Source of the DNA: Pleurostoma richardsiae
Taxonomy: Eukaryota > Ascomycota > Sordariomycetes > Calosphaeriales > Pleurostomataceae
Assembly (NCBI GenBank): GCA_030052745.1
Contig: JANBVO010000074.1
Coordinates: forward strand, 1-64,000
Direction of reading: 5' to 3'
DNA: 64,000 bases
Position 1 is the stretch's first letter, and the number at the start of each line of letters is the position of its first letter. The translations under genes were made by a program, and so were the position numbers. Below, in pieces: positions 11,374-23,502 of the stretch. A model generated the notes under the pieces. It saw nothing but the letters and a program-made list of their open reading frames with translations, did no database searches and was not told the DNA's origin.

Positions 11374-13502
11374 CCTAGGGTGCTGTGTTTCACTACAATG
11401 GTGGTGATGCTTCAACACGTGCAGATAGAGCGAGCGACAGTGCGAGTGGCCCAGACTAAGCTATGCGCTCTAGTTTGCAACGGATCCCGCAAGTTGAGGA
11501 ATGTATAGCGATGGCGGAAGCCGTAGGCGTTGGACGAAGGATAGAATGCTAGGAGATATCCGATTGCAGTGGCATTGACTGGGGGGATATGCGATGTCAT
11601 AATTATACCTCTTCACATAGTTTTGCGGCGCACCCTTGTGGCCGTCTTTAACTTTCATGGCCCAACATAGCGCATCAGATTTCATTCAGATAGCAGCGGC
11701 AAAGAAAAACGAAGCTACAAGCAGAGCCATGCTACAAGACTGGTAATCCGGCTGCTGTGTGCAACTTACCATCAGCGATGACGGTGTAGAAGTTGGCAAG
11801 TTTATGAGAGCATGCGAGGATAAGTGGCTGCCATTTATAGCTTAGATTAAGCTTCAGGACTCGAGAGCTAGAGGCTTCCGCTAAATTGATGATTCCTCCT
11901 CAGGCAAGTAATCGATGAGAAAATTTCCAGAGGACAAAAGAAGCGGGTGTGCCTAGCTGTCCTAGCGAGATCTACCTGTCAGTGACGCACAGGAAAATCA
12001 GCGTTCCTTTATGTCCTCAGCCTTTTGCGGCGATGGGACCCTCCATCGTCAGATATCATGTGTCGAGCACAAGCCACAAGGAGAAGGCCAATATCTGGTT
12101 TTCTTCCGGACAGAGCCGCCATGGCCATGTTATTACCATTAATGTCTTCCTGCAACATTTCCTTCATCTACCTACCATCACATAATCAAGCATGCTCTGT
12201 CTATTTTGAAGGACCCTACAGTGAAGGGTACCGTCCTCGGTGATCAAATCCAACCGCTTTGATATGACAATCGGTGACCTTTCTCTAAGAGTTTCTGTGG
12301 GTCTCAGATGCGAGCTTAATCTTTGAAGAGTCGTACCTATTCCAACAGTCATTAACCGCATCTACGGAATACTGAGTCTCCAGGCTAGGTGCATGTGAAT
12401 GTGGTGGATTTTGTGTTGTCCAAGTCGACAGCGGCCTAGTCGCAAGTCGAGGTGTACGTGCATCAGACATGCTTCTCGCCGTCTTTTTGCTCATCAACAA
12501 TCCTAACAAGCAATAGGCTTGAGATTTCATTATATCTTATACGCGCAAGCCTTCAAATAACTGAATACACATATACTCGCCTGCTGCTGAGCTGATGAGC
12601 CTAGCCGACTGCTGAGCTGAGAAGCTTGGCATAGTTAGTAACTTGTGTTTGCTAGGGGTATCAAGCAGACTGGAGCTTTTTGCTTTGCATACGTCGTCGC
12701 AGAACGACCAGGTGACTCCCCGAGGGGCAATTTAGGCGAGAAAGACTACCGCTATCCCTGGCTTGGAGATAGGACATTCAATACCGATATTTTTCGGCTT
12801 CGACTGTATCTGATGTCTCATCATGTAGTACCTGGCTCATTTATCATAGGAGCTGAGGAGAACACTTCCACAATTGCGGTTTGCAGATGAGATCGCAGAA
12901 AGTAGCTGTTAGGTTGTTCTAAAGAGAAAAACATTTGTATAGATTTTTATGATTGAAGACTGACTACATAAAGATTCTTGAGAGTCGGAAAGATCCTTAA
13001 TGATGTGCGTCAGAAGATGTAGGTAGCTGTTCTGCTACGACGAGAGCTAGAATTTGCGTCATGCACAACTCCAGATCTATCACTCCTCGGCTTTGTTCTC
13101 GGGAATCCGGAGCTCAACTCCGCCGTCAAGGTCTCCCTGCCCTCAAATGTCGCTGTATCCTTCCATCTACCATGCTGCTTTAAGATCAACCAAGTTCCTT
13201 CGAACCTGTGGTTGAAAATGGTCAAAGCGTTCTTCGTCACCCGCTCACGAAGAACTACCGCTTCCCAAACCTCATTGATTTTACTACTCATAGCAATTTA
13301 GGGGCCGTGCTGCCAATTCCTGCATCCGAAATTTAGGTGTGTGTACGCACGGGAGACTGAATTTGGGCATTGAGTTATGTAGAGTAACGCGTTTCTAGGA
13401 ACTCATCTCCAGATAGTTCGAAGAGTTGCCGAGGAAGTCTCCGCGCATTAAATACCCACTAAGCCTCAAAGTAGCCACAAGGAGATACAGAGTTTATGGC
13501 CT
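11374..13502. other. gene-free stretch, 2.1 kb
   Basis: No convincing gene. A 93-codon frame on the minus strand (13291-13010) has an ATG but no recognisable motif. An imperfect direct repeat TGCTGAGCTGA occurs near 12.59 and 12.61 kb. The stretch holds the promoter of the protease and the 3' flank of the second MFS gene. Confidence 0.55.
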
Positions 13503-15596
13503 TCAATACACGAAGATGAAATCTTCATTTGTCATATCGGTCATGTCCAGAAAAGCCTTGTCGCCAACGGTCCCCGACTGTCGCACGGCGCCACTAGTAA
13601 CGTCATCGGCAGCTGCGCTGTTCTCTGTAGGAGCCCTAGCAATGCGCCGCCGCTCGACCTCTTCCGGTGAGTCCATGCTCTCGTCAATGACTACAGCGTT
13701 CTTGCCCAGAGAAACACGTTTTTTGGCGTGGGCCCGGTTCAGCGCGACCAGATAGAGCGTTGTGATGAGACACAGCACGACTATAACGACATATAAGGCG
13801 AGATTACTCCTGAGGCCTCGAGAATACTCAGGGGCCTCAGCGGTGGTGTATAGTTGAGGCCCCACGACGTTTCCCACGCTCTGGCCAACGAACAGGACAG
13901 CGGTTGGGCACTTTCGCTTGGTGTCACCAGCGGTGTTCTGCGCCGACCAGGAGTAGATAAGCGGTGTTATGGCAGGATACACGGAGATGAGATAGTATCC
14001 GACCAGAAGAGCAGCCTTGTGATGCGCCGTGTGAGGCGTCACCATCAGAATGACGCAGCCGATGATGGGTGGGACACAGAGGGATATGATGACTGGACCC
14101 TTCTTCTTGAGCTTGGTTGCAAGAAGAGCACCGCCAATCGTAGCGATGAGCTGGACCGCGCCGAAAGGGATGTTGAAGAGAATGGTCTGGAAAGAGTCAA
14201 AGCCAAAGGAACGGACAATGAGTGGTCCAAACGTGGATATTCCTCCAGAAGGGATGCTGGTGGGCAAACAATCAGTGGGAAAGTTAGGACAGAGGAGCTC
14301 GCACAAAGTGAACCCACGAGATTGAGAAGATGAGCGCGAACCAACACCAGGTTTTGAGGTCGAGAGCAGTCTCCTTCACGTGATCCCAGCGCCATTCGCG
14401 GGACATGATGCCCATCTGGTTCATACGCAGGCGCTCGATGGCAATGACTTTGTCATGGTCCTTGAGGAACTTCGCCTCAACCGGCGAGTCAGGCATGAAC
14501 AGGAACATAACAAAGGAGAATGCCACTGTAATAACGCCAAAGAATAGGAAGATGATCTGCCGCACTCATTCATTAGAATCCAGCAGCCCGAGGACAAGAG
14601 ACTCGCGAGGCGACGTACTTGGTATGAGCGAAGTCCAGACGAGATGTGGCCAAGACCGTAGGTGATGAGACTCCCAAACTACATATCCCCGTGGATGAAG
14701 TCAGTAAGCCGCGTCTCTGAGGCGGTTGTCTAGCCAAGAGGAGTCCTTGCCGTACGCACCATATTGGTGATGCCATTCATGGCATACCAGTAGCTAACAC
14801 GGACGGTCTGCTCCCTCCGCCTCCACCACATCTGGGTGATGGCGACGAAGCTGGGGGCTACACCGGCCTCAAAGGCGCCAAGGAAGAACCTCGTGGCGAG
14901 TAGGCCCTTGAAGTTGTGGGCGGCGGCCATACAGGCTAGTGTGGCCCCCCACATGAGAACCGTGAAGCTGGTGAACTTGCCGATAGGCAGCTTGACGAGC
15001 AGCCAGGCCAGAAGCGGCTGCATGACCAGCTGAGCTAGGTAGACGATAGAGCCAAGCCAGCTGTACTGATCGCCGACAAGGTGGGTGTCGTCAATGAGGC
15101 CGAAGACAGAAGCGTAGGCGAGTGTGGCCTTGTCGAGAGCTTGCAGGAAGTAGACGGTCAGCATTATGGGCAGGATGACGAGGTCGATCCGGCGCAAGAC
15201 ACGACGGTCGTCGGCCGGAGTGACGACGACGCGGGTCCCTTCAGCAGCTTGCTGGGTCTTGAGCAGCAGCTCGGCGGCGGCGTCCAGCCGGTGGGGCCGG
15301 CTGCCGGTGTGCGGGCCGTGAGGTGGGGCGTGCTCGATGGTCTCGACAGCGGGCTTCGGTGTGACGTCCTCGGCGCCTTCGGCGTCCGCTGCTTCTGTAT
15401 TGCCTTGTTTCGCGCGCATTGTGGCACCTTGCTCTTCCTCTTCAGGGCAATCAGGGAGCGGCTCGTATCGCGCAGCAAAAGAAGAGGACGGCGGAGGCGA
15501 GCGAAGGGATGATGAATCAGGCCTGAGTGAAGAGTAGAACGAGAAGAGATGTGTGAATGAGGGGGAGCGTGGGAAGACATTCTTAAGGATCGCCAT
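13503..15596 (-). CDS. MFS transporter, Dal5/allantoate permease-like, with long N-terminal tail
   Basis: Second anion:cation symporter-family carrier of the window. Exons 15596-14760, 14678-14619, 14556-14318 and 14256-13503 join in frame to about 629 residues. The first helix block IDLVILPIMLTVYFLQALDK is typical of Dal5-type carriers, followed by LLATRFFLGAFEAGVAPSF and a long central loop. Exon 2 codes for only 20 residues but matches the family (FGSLITYGLGHI), which supports the splice model. If translation starts at 15596 the hydrophilic, Ser/Pro/Glu-rich N-terminus is about 130 residues, long for the family. An in-frame ATG at 15419 would give about 570 residues and may be the real start. 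The substrate is unknown. Confidence 0.87.
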
Positions 15597-18137
15597 GGCC
15601 TATGGAGGAACCAGGCGGCATCGAAGAAGATTGTGCCTCGAGGTGGCACGAGAGATAACCCGAGGCGGGAGTCAGTTCCAACCTTGTCTAACGGAGCCGT
15701 GTGTTGGTGACGACACCGGAAGAGCGGGGCTGGCCGGACAAATCAGGGCATGAGATTGTAGGAGGACAACCCTCGAAGGAGGGGAAGGAATGCGGAGGCG
15801 GGCAGAGAGTCGGTTCCAGGCCCATGCGCGTCTTATCTCCACTTCCCCAGGCCTTCATCATCCTGAAAGTATCTAAGCAGTAGTTTGAGTACTTTCCGCA
15901 ATGCTGTACCTGCCCTTCCCAAAGTAGGTAGCCAGGCAGCCAGGGTATCTAAGGGTAGGAAGTATTGGTGAGATATAGGTTGTTCGAGGATCTCGTGCTC
16001 GGATGAGATGATCGAAAATAGTGTGCGGACGGGATCCCTTAGGTAGACGCTCCTAGGTATGACGACGATTCAATATCGCAGCGAAAGCGAGTTCGTGCGA
16101 GAACCAACATAGAGAGCTAACCGGGGGTATGGACCTGTGAATCCTGGGAGTGTTAGGTCCGCAAGACGGAGGGAGGGATCGAAAACGCAAAACATCAGCT
16201 GGACTCGACTCCCGGAGTGCCATTGGGTCCAGTACCCGAAGGCTAACCTGTGAGAGAGACGGTGGGGCCCCCTCCAGGATGACATCAAATATCGTTCGTT
16301 TGTCTCTACTCCGAACAGTACTAACTGCCAACAGCCAGTCACGCAGACATTCACTAATATGCCAACACATGTGTTCCCATAAACCGGCTTTGCCTGAGGC
16401 TACCTAGAGAGGACAGTTGCACCCTATGCTCGCTAGTGACGGTCGGCGCGGAAGGGTCCATAATCGAGGCATCCGATTGTAGCAGAAAAGCGGTCAGTCA
16501 TGGACTCGTGGGACCTTGTCCTGGTCTGATTCGGGGCGAGGTTTTCCTGGACACGGCACCCGGATCCTTGCTCTCTTTCCGTACCTTGGACGGATAGAGC
16601 GAGTTTATCGCTGGGTACCTAGCTGTCTAGTTTGATGTAGAGGATGGATGGATCGAACATGAGCGGATGCCCTTTGGGTGAACTCAATCCTACCACTAGG
16701 CAACTAGCTCTGGCGACGAATCTTGGCAACCTTGATCTGATTTCCTGGTTACTACGGCTGTGAGGTATATAATCTTGATGCTACGAAGGATCACGGAGGT
16801 CTGGCTAGCTAGTGACATGACCCAGAATGGGTTATCCCCCACTCCCTCCCTCCTTGACCGGTCAATAGAGATGACTTTTGTGCCCTCTTTCCCGTTGCCG
16901 GCATCTCCTTTCTTTGGCTGGTCGGCAGCAAAGAGATTCGGGTACCTTACGTAGCGCCATGCACTTGTCACGAAAAAGAAGCCTGTGAGGGGTAGACAGG
17001 GCTCGGCTCAGCTCTTGTCATGCCAACTCCCCCGCGGCTCGAAAGAGCTAGACCCGGGATTCCCTCTCCTACAGCAGGACACCTTCGCGTAAGGCACCTT
17101 GACTCACCTGGACTCTCCCTTCTCGCCGTCTCGGCTTCACCCCCGGCCGTCTCATTTAGCCCAGCCAGAAATGCCCGAAAGGTCTCACTAACATTCCTCC
17201 CTCGCATAGCCAAATCTAATCCGGGAGTGATCACCTTTGTCTTTGGGGTCCGCGTTTGTCAACCACGGCATTGCCTGCACTCCCTGGCCTTGTGCCGCCG
17301 ACCTCGGCCTGCAGTCGCCCAGCGATCGGCCCCGAATTCGGTGAGTCGGCGAGCCCCTCGCTCAATAGGTTAGACGCCATCTTTCTCACCTTGAGCGAAG
17401 ATGACCCAAGATTTGTACTTATATTGAGGCCAGGTGGCGTCTGACATCCTGCGAGGGCATTGCCTTACGTTTGTAGCCTCTTGCCGCTTTGTGTATACGC
17501 ACCCGCGGTGCCGTCTCCCTTGTACTAGGCGCCGCTGGTCCTGTTGGAGTCCATCGTTGTCTTGCCGTCAAGGACACTGCCGACCCCCCTGGAAGAGATG
17601 TGGACACGATCGTTGGTCCTGCGAGGCCACGCGGCTCTCTCATCGCCAATCTCTTACGAGACAACCCATGCTTTTGACCTCTCGGCTCCCCTGGCGGCCC
17701 TTCTCCGTCTCCACCGGTGCTGTGTTGGTCTGCCTTTCTCGGTCTAGAGACATGCATTTTGCATCGTCCATCCCGCGGGATGGGCCCCGGCCTAGGACGC
17801 CGGGTCTCCACATCTGCCTCCGATTCCTCCGATTCCCCTCAATGTAAGCCACCGCTCTGGGTCCGATGACCTGACGACTTTTCTGCTGCGTTGGCCGGGC
17901 GTTGGTTTTCCAACCTTAAAATAGGCCGGCATTCCCTCTGCAGCTCGCTCTTTGTAACTCTTCGGAAGCCCTCTCAACGGGATACTGAACAGGCCCTTTG
18001 TGTGTTTCGCGACTTCTGTTGCTTTACTTCCGTTCAGTTGGGTCCCCTATAATTGGGAGAAGATATGGAAACGGCGTATCAGGCTTCAATCACGACATCT
18101 CCTTTGTTTTCTGGCATTTCCTTTGCTTCCCCTCAGG
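15597..18137. other. gene-free stretch, 2.5 kb, including GH31 leader
   Basis: Divergent promoter region between the second MFS gene (-) and the GH31 gene (+). Open frames overlap on both strands near 17.0-17.85 kb, but codon-like bias without motifs in a GC-rich sequence is weak evidence, so I call none. The last 30 bp end in a pyrimidine-rich CTTCCCCTCAG directly before the GH31 ATG, which looks like the 3' end of a 5'-UTR intron. Confidence 0.5.
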
Positions 18138-20889
18138 ATGTTGCATCAGTACGAGCGCGTACCCAACCGGTACATGCCCGACGACGAGGGTGCCACTCGC
18201 TCCAAGCCTCTACCTGGTATCAAGCTCCATTCTGTCGACGAGAATCTCCCCCATTCGTTTGACTTCAGCTTCGACGCGATACGCCACAATGTATTTCGCA
18301 CCACCTTCTCTTCCAAGAGCCATCCCATACCGCCCTTCCCTTCCATCCGGCCCCCTCAGCCTGTCTTCGTCGGTAGCAGTGAACCCATAGTCGTCACGGA
18401 CTTGGCAGCCTGCACTAGCACTATCGACTGCGGGTCGACTCGGGCGGTCGTGGAGTGGTCTAACGCGCCTGTGATCTCGCTCTTTCTGAATGGCGTGCAA
18501 AAGGCCATCCATCGGGACCTCCACTTCCGGTCCTACGCGGTGGATGACCTTGGGGTAGCACACTACAGCGTGTATAAGAAGGATACACTCCACGTGGGCC
18601 TGGGTGAGAAAGCGGCCCCGATGAACCTGAGCGGCCGTGGCTTCATCATCTCGGCAAGCGACACGTTCGGCTATGATGCTTATCGCACAGATCCGCTGTA
18701 CAAACACATCCCTCTGCTCATCAACGTGACGCCGCAGGGCTGTGTCGGTATCTTCTCGGCCTCCCACTCTCGGGGCACATGGGCAGTCGGCTCCGAGATT
18801 GACGGCATGTGGGGCCACTTCAAGGTGTATCGTCAGGCATACGGCGGCCTTGAGGAGTACCTGATCCTCGGGAAGACAGTGGACGAGGTCGTGCGGTCCT
18901 ACGCGGACCTTGCGGGCTACCCGTTACTCGTCCCGCGTTACATGATGGGCTATGTTAGTGGCGGCATGAAGTACAGTATGGAGGACGAGCCGCGGGCCGC
19001 GGACGCCATCGTGGGCTTCATCGAGAAGTGTCGGGAGCATGACATTCCGGTCTCAGCGTTTCAGATGAGCTCCGGGTACACGGTCGCGGAAACTGAGCCC
19101 AAGACCCGCAATGTCTTCACCTGGAACCACCACCGGTTCCCTGACCCGCGAGCGTTTACCAAAGAGTGCCACAAGCGCGGGGTCAGGCTCCTGGCCAACA
19201 TCAAGCCGTACGTCCTTGCCAACCATCCGGCGTACGGTCAGTTATCCGCTTCGGGAGCCTTCTTCAAAGACCCGATCACTCAGGCCACTGCTGTAGCTCG
19301 TCTATGGAGTGCCGGTGGTGGCGAGAGTGGCGAGGGCAGCCATATCGACTTTACCAGCAAGGCCGGGTTCACGTGGTGGTATGAAGGCTGCAGGGCACTG
19401 AAGGAGGTCGGCATAGATGCGATGTGGAACGACAACAATGAGTACAACATCCCCAGCGATGACTGGCAATGTGCCCTCGAGACCGTTCCAGTACCCGAAG
19501 GCGAGACAGGCAAGCACATCGGGCTCTGGGGCAGAGCAATGCATACCGAGCTGATGGGCAAAGGCTCTCACGATGCCTGTGTCGATGCTGAGCCCGATGC
19601 CCGGCCTCTCGTCTTGACGCGCAGCGCCACTGCAGGCACGATGAGGTACGCTGCGTGCTCCTGGAGTGGGGACAATGTTACAAGTTGGGAGGGCATGAAG
19701 GGCAGCAATGCCCTTGCATTAAACGCCGGCTTCTCTCTTCTGCAGGTTTGTTTCCGGATCGCACCCTTCGTTCGTATGGCTACAATGTTGACATCTTCCG
19801 CAGTGCTACGGTCACGACATTGGCGGATTCGAGGGCCCGCAGCCCACACCGGAACACCTCGTCCGTTGGATACAGCTTGGCATCCATTCCCCGCGGTTTG
19901 CTATCAACTGCTACAAGACGTCTCCAGAGGACAACTTGGTCGGCGACGTCATTGAGCCGTGGATGTACCCGTCTGTCACGCCGTTGGTCCGCGCTGCGAT
20001 CAAACGTCGGTATGAGCTGGTACCCTACACGTACTCCCTGTGCCTGCAAAGTCATGTCAGTGCCGTCCCGCCTCAGAGATGGACGGGCTGGGGCTACGAA
20101 GAGGACAAGAACGTGTGGACTAAGGAGATCATGGCCGGCGACACACAATACTGGTTCGGCGATGCCCTGCTCATCTCCGGCGTCTACGAGCCGGGCAGGA
20201 GCACTGCTCGTGTGTACCTCCCGTGCGGCAACGGAAACCACGGCTTCCTAAACACCAACGCTCCGTATCAGCACTTGGCCGCGGGGCAGTGGCATGAGGT
20301 CAGCTCGACGTGGCACAGCTCCATTCCGGTTCTTGCTCGGTGCGGCTCCGCGGTCCCGGTGGGTAAGAACCGTCCGACCAGTTGCCGTGCGGAGGAGGAC
20401 CCGGAGTTCCCCGGTGAGGAGAAGGACGACTGGCGCGGTGTTGAGATCTTTCCCCCTCCGGTGCACGCCATCCTAGCCTCGGCCCCGGTTGTCGCGCACA
20501 ACGATGGTGCCAACGAAGTCGAACTCCGAGGACCGGCGGCAGACAGTGCAACCACGCAGCAGCTCTTCAGGTCGACGTGGATGGAAGACGACGGCATCAG
20601 CAGCGAATCCTTGGCCGAGATGTGTGTCCTCCAGGTCGCTTATGAACCAACGGAGAAGAGCATCGTCTTGGAGGTCCAAGCAACGAAGCAGGGAGCGTGG
20701 GCGCCGCTCTGGCTGACGAACGGCGTCGATATTATCCTCCCGGTCGGAGAGGAGAGGAGAGTCGTGCTGACGGACGGCAAAGCAGCGGCCGACCAAGGAC
20801 GAGACTTGAAGGGACGGCGTGTCTGGAAGGTCGACGTGTCCCTCGGCCAGTGTCTCGCAGTCCTCGACCGCCCTGGGGACGGGAAATGA
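18138..20889 (+). CDS. GH31 family glycosidase (alpha-glucosidase-like)
   Basis: Retaining alpha-glycoside hydrolase or transglycosidase. Exons 18138-19745 and 19804-20889 join over a 58-nt intron to about 897 residues. An N-terminal beta-sandwich leads into the (beta/alpha)8 barrel. The nucleophile Asp lies in DAMWNDNNEY (about residues 430-439) and the likely acid/base Asp in CSWSGDN, followed by CYGHDIGGF. No signal peptide follows the chosen ATG, so the enzyme is probably intracellular. In-frame codons reach back to about 18000 without an ATG, and the splice-like CCCCTCAG before the start argues for a spliced leader. The WNDNNEY nucleophile box differs from WLDMNEP of starch-type alpha-glucosidases and KTDFGE of alpha-xylosidases, so the substrate is left open. 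Confidence 0.88.
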
Positions 20890-21669
20890 GGAAATAACAG
20901 AGCCCGGCGATCCGTCGGGGGGGCTTGGGAGGGGGGCCACGGGACGAGCGACGTGACACAGACCGGGGCGGCGGTGAGTGACATGAAACATGAAACAGTT
21001 TTTAAACAGATCTTGAATGCAATGCCGCCTAAAATAAGCAGCGTCCAGCGCAGCTCCCACGTGTCGCTGGCTGCAAGAGCAGCCCATAGACGGCACTGAA
21101 CTCTACTCCTAGCACAGCCGGCCGTCCCGCTCTTCGTTTCTCTTGTCCCGCACAGCTCAGTCGCGTCGTGGCATCGATGTTGGGCACCCGAATCTCCCAG
21201 CTGTGGGCCGCCAAGGTCCGGCCTCAGCTCCGCCACCTCCTGACGCATCTGCAGTTCTGCACATTCCCACACGTCCCGACCGGCGCAAAGTCTGGCGCCC
21301 GCCGGTCCCATTACCCGCTGGCGTTTAGCCCGATGAGGAAGGGGTCTAGAGCGGTCTGGACGGGATCCACCCTAGACATTATCGAAACAGCCCTACCGAT
21401 GGACATTCCGCGTGTGGTACGGGAGCGCACACTAAAGAACGGACAGGCGCTGCAGAGTATTTTGGCGACTCTGGCGGAAAAGCTCGGGCTCGTAGAATCC
21501 GCTTCTCAGACTCCAGATCTCACGGGCTCGCTTTCCTTCCCCTCCTTCCTCGGAAGCATTTGTGGCGTGCCCCTAAGCCTGTCGTCTTCCTCCCCCACCT
21601 CTGAGTACCATTCATCTCTCCGGCCGCCAGCAATCCTCCAAATGTACGCTCTACGAAGACAGCACCACG
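20890..21669. other. intergenic region
   Basis: Between the GH31 and HET genes, both on the plus strand. A 180-codon frame from ATG 21177 runs into the HET start in another frame and has no motif. I treat it as chance in GC-rich DNA. Confidence 0.5.
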
Positions 21670-23502
21670 ATGCCCGCGCTCCCCATCGCCGAATTCCCCC
21701 TTCGAGGCGACTGGCACGATGACTATGCCCGCCGCGATGAGCAGCCAGTGCTCCCCGGGCCCCTGCGCTACAGACCTCTTGGAGACAAGGAGATCCGGCA
21801 ACTGATACTGTACCCTGGTGATGACACGGCTCCGATACAGTGTGCGCTGTACTCCTTAAGCTTGGAACATGCCGCGACCAAATACGTCGCGCTCTCGTAC
21901 CTGTGGGGTGACCCTTCAGCCACGGAGCGGATCTTCGTCGATAACCACGAATTCCAGGCTACCAGCAACCTCGCAGCCGCCTTACGACACATACGGCGAA
22001 ATCTGAAGGAGGAGCAGACAGCCGTGCTCTGGGTGGATGCTGTCTGCATCAATCAGGCCGACGTTGAAGAGCGTAGTGCCCAGGTGCGCATGATGAGGGA
22101 CATATACGGGACCGCAGCCCTCATACTCTGCTGGCTTGGCGAGGACGGTGAGCAGGGGCTCAGCTACCTCAAGGAATTGGTTGATTCCACCCTCGACCTT
22201 CACGAGACTCAGGCTAGCCCAAACTCACAGCCAAATCGCAATGGACTTCTGCCTTCCCTCGTCCGGGAGCGGTACCCGGCGATCCGCGATGCCGTCAAGG
22301 CATTTCAGAATGGATACTGGCGGCGCGTCTGGACGACATTGGAGTACTCGGCTCCCGTACCCGGAATCCTTATGTGCGGCAGCGTGTGGATCAGCAGAGA
22401 TGTCTTTGCCACAGCAGCTCTGCTCTACAAGCAGGATCTCCAACATCTTGGGCATATGATGGACCAGACAGATGGGGAAAGCTCCTTTACCGCTCACACG
22501 CTCTGGGCTGTTGACAAGGTTTTGCACGACCAGAAGATCATTGGCCTCCAGCGCCAACGCGCCGCCGACGGAGGGGAGGAGAGCCAGGAGGGTGTCAGGC
22601 GTTTTGCGTTCTTGAGCTTGCTGCAGCGATTCCGTGACCACGGTGCGAACGATCCGAAGGACAGAATCTATGCGCCGCTAAGTTTGGCATTCGACGAGCC
22701 CGAGGCCGTGATGCCGATCGACTATTCCAAACCTGTCCAACAGGTCTACACGGACGTGGCAAGATATTGCCTTGCAGACCGGGACTGGCCGCTCAGTATC
22801 CTCGAGCTATGCCGTTACGGCCTGTCACCGGATCTTCCGTCCTGGGTGCCAGATTGGAGAGTGCTCCCGCGGAAGATACTCTCGAGAAACGGGACAACTG
22901 GCGAGCAACTGTTCTATGCGAGCAAACATTGCTTTCCCCACGATGATGGGCCGGTTTGGGAAGCGTTGCCAAGCGGCGTTCTTCGACTCCACGGTCACCT
23001 CCTTGACTCCGTGGGGAAGACATGGGCTCCGGTGTTCTCTGAGGATGTGGCGCATGGTCGTTTCGAGGGTTGGCTTGTGGACGACGGTGAAATCTATCAG
23101 CCCACCGGGGAGAGAAGGTTATGTGCGTATAGAACCACGGTCGGGATCACCGCGGAGGAAGATGACTGTCTGCTCGACCATGACGAGATTCATCGCGTTG
23201 ACGAGGACATGGTGGAACTTATCCCGAGATCGGAATGGAAGAACACGCCAGAGTTAGTGCCGCGTTTGAACAGGCGACGGTTGGCCCGGACTGCGAGAGG
23301 CTTCGTCGGGATCGTACCCGCTGAGGTGGACGTTGGAGACGAGATATGGCTCCTACGCGGGGGCAATATGTTGTACGTGCTCCGCACGCGCGGGTCGGAC
23401 CATGCTTTGGTCGGCGAGGCGTATCTTCATGGCCTTATGCACGGCGAGATCTCGGAGACTTTCGATCTTCCCGCCCAGTTCGTGCAAGTGACCATACGGT
23501 AG
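21670..23502 (+). CDS. HET-domain protein (heterokaryon incompatibility)
   Basis: Single exon of 610 residues. The HET domain covers about residues 60-210 and shows its three conserved blocks: KYVALSYLWGD at 71-81, LWVDAVCINQ about 50 residues further on, and a following YGTAALILCWLGE. Known HET proteins take part in allorecognition, setting off cell death when genetically unlike hyphae fuse. HET domains are distantly related to TIR folds. The remaining 400 residues resemble the usual variable C-terminus, with no ankyrin, WD40 or NACHT repeats visible, so this is the domain alone rather than a HET-D/E/R type gene. Filamentous ascomycetes carry dozens of such genes, and most have no known incompatibility role. 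Confidence 0.92.
   Translation: MPALPIAEFPLRGDWHDDYARRDEQPVLPGPLRYRPLGDKEIRQLILYPGDDTAPIQCALYSLSLEHAATKYVALSYLWGDPSATERIFVDNHEFQATSNLAAALRHIRRNLKEEQTAVLWVDAVCINQADVEERSAQVRMMRDIYGTAALILCWLGEDGEQGLSYLKELVDSTLDLHETQASPNSQPNRNGLLPSLVRERYPAIRDAVKAFQNGYWRRVWTTLEYSAPVPGILMCGSVWISRDVFATAALLYKQDLQHLGHMMDQTDGESSFTAHTLWAVDKVLHDQKIIGLQRQRAADGGEESQEGVRRFAFLSLLQRFRDHGANDPKDRIYAPLSLAFDEPEAVMPIDYSKPVQQVYTDVARYCLADRDWPLSILELCRYGLSPDLPSWVPDWRVLPRKILSRNGTTGEQLFYASKHCFPHDDGPVWEALPSGVLRLHGHLLDSVGKTWAPVFSEDVAHGRFEGWLVDDGEIYQPTGERRLCAYRTTVGITAEEDDCLLDHDEIHRVDEDMVELIPRSEWKNTPELVPRLNRRRLARTARGFVGIVPAEVDVGDEIWLLRGGNMLYVLRTRGSDHALVGEAYLHGLMHGEISETFDLPAQFVQVTIR

Noticed and set aside
13010-13291. 93-codon minus-strand frame with ATG
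   Set aside because: No recognisable domain, signal peptide or conserved block; it lies in the 3' flank of the MFS gene.
16053-16370. 105-codon minus-strand frame
   Set aside because: No motif, and the overlapping frames on both strands are of similar length.
21168-21722. 185-codon open frame before the HET gene
   Set aside because: It starts with GTG, has no motif, overlaps the HET start in another frame, and GC-rich DNA gives such frames by chance.
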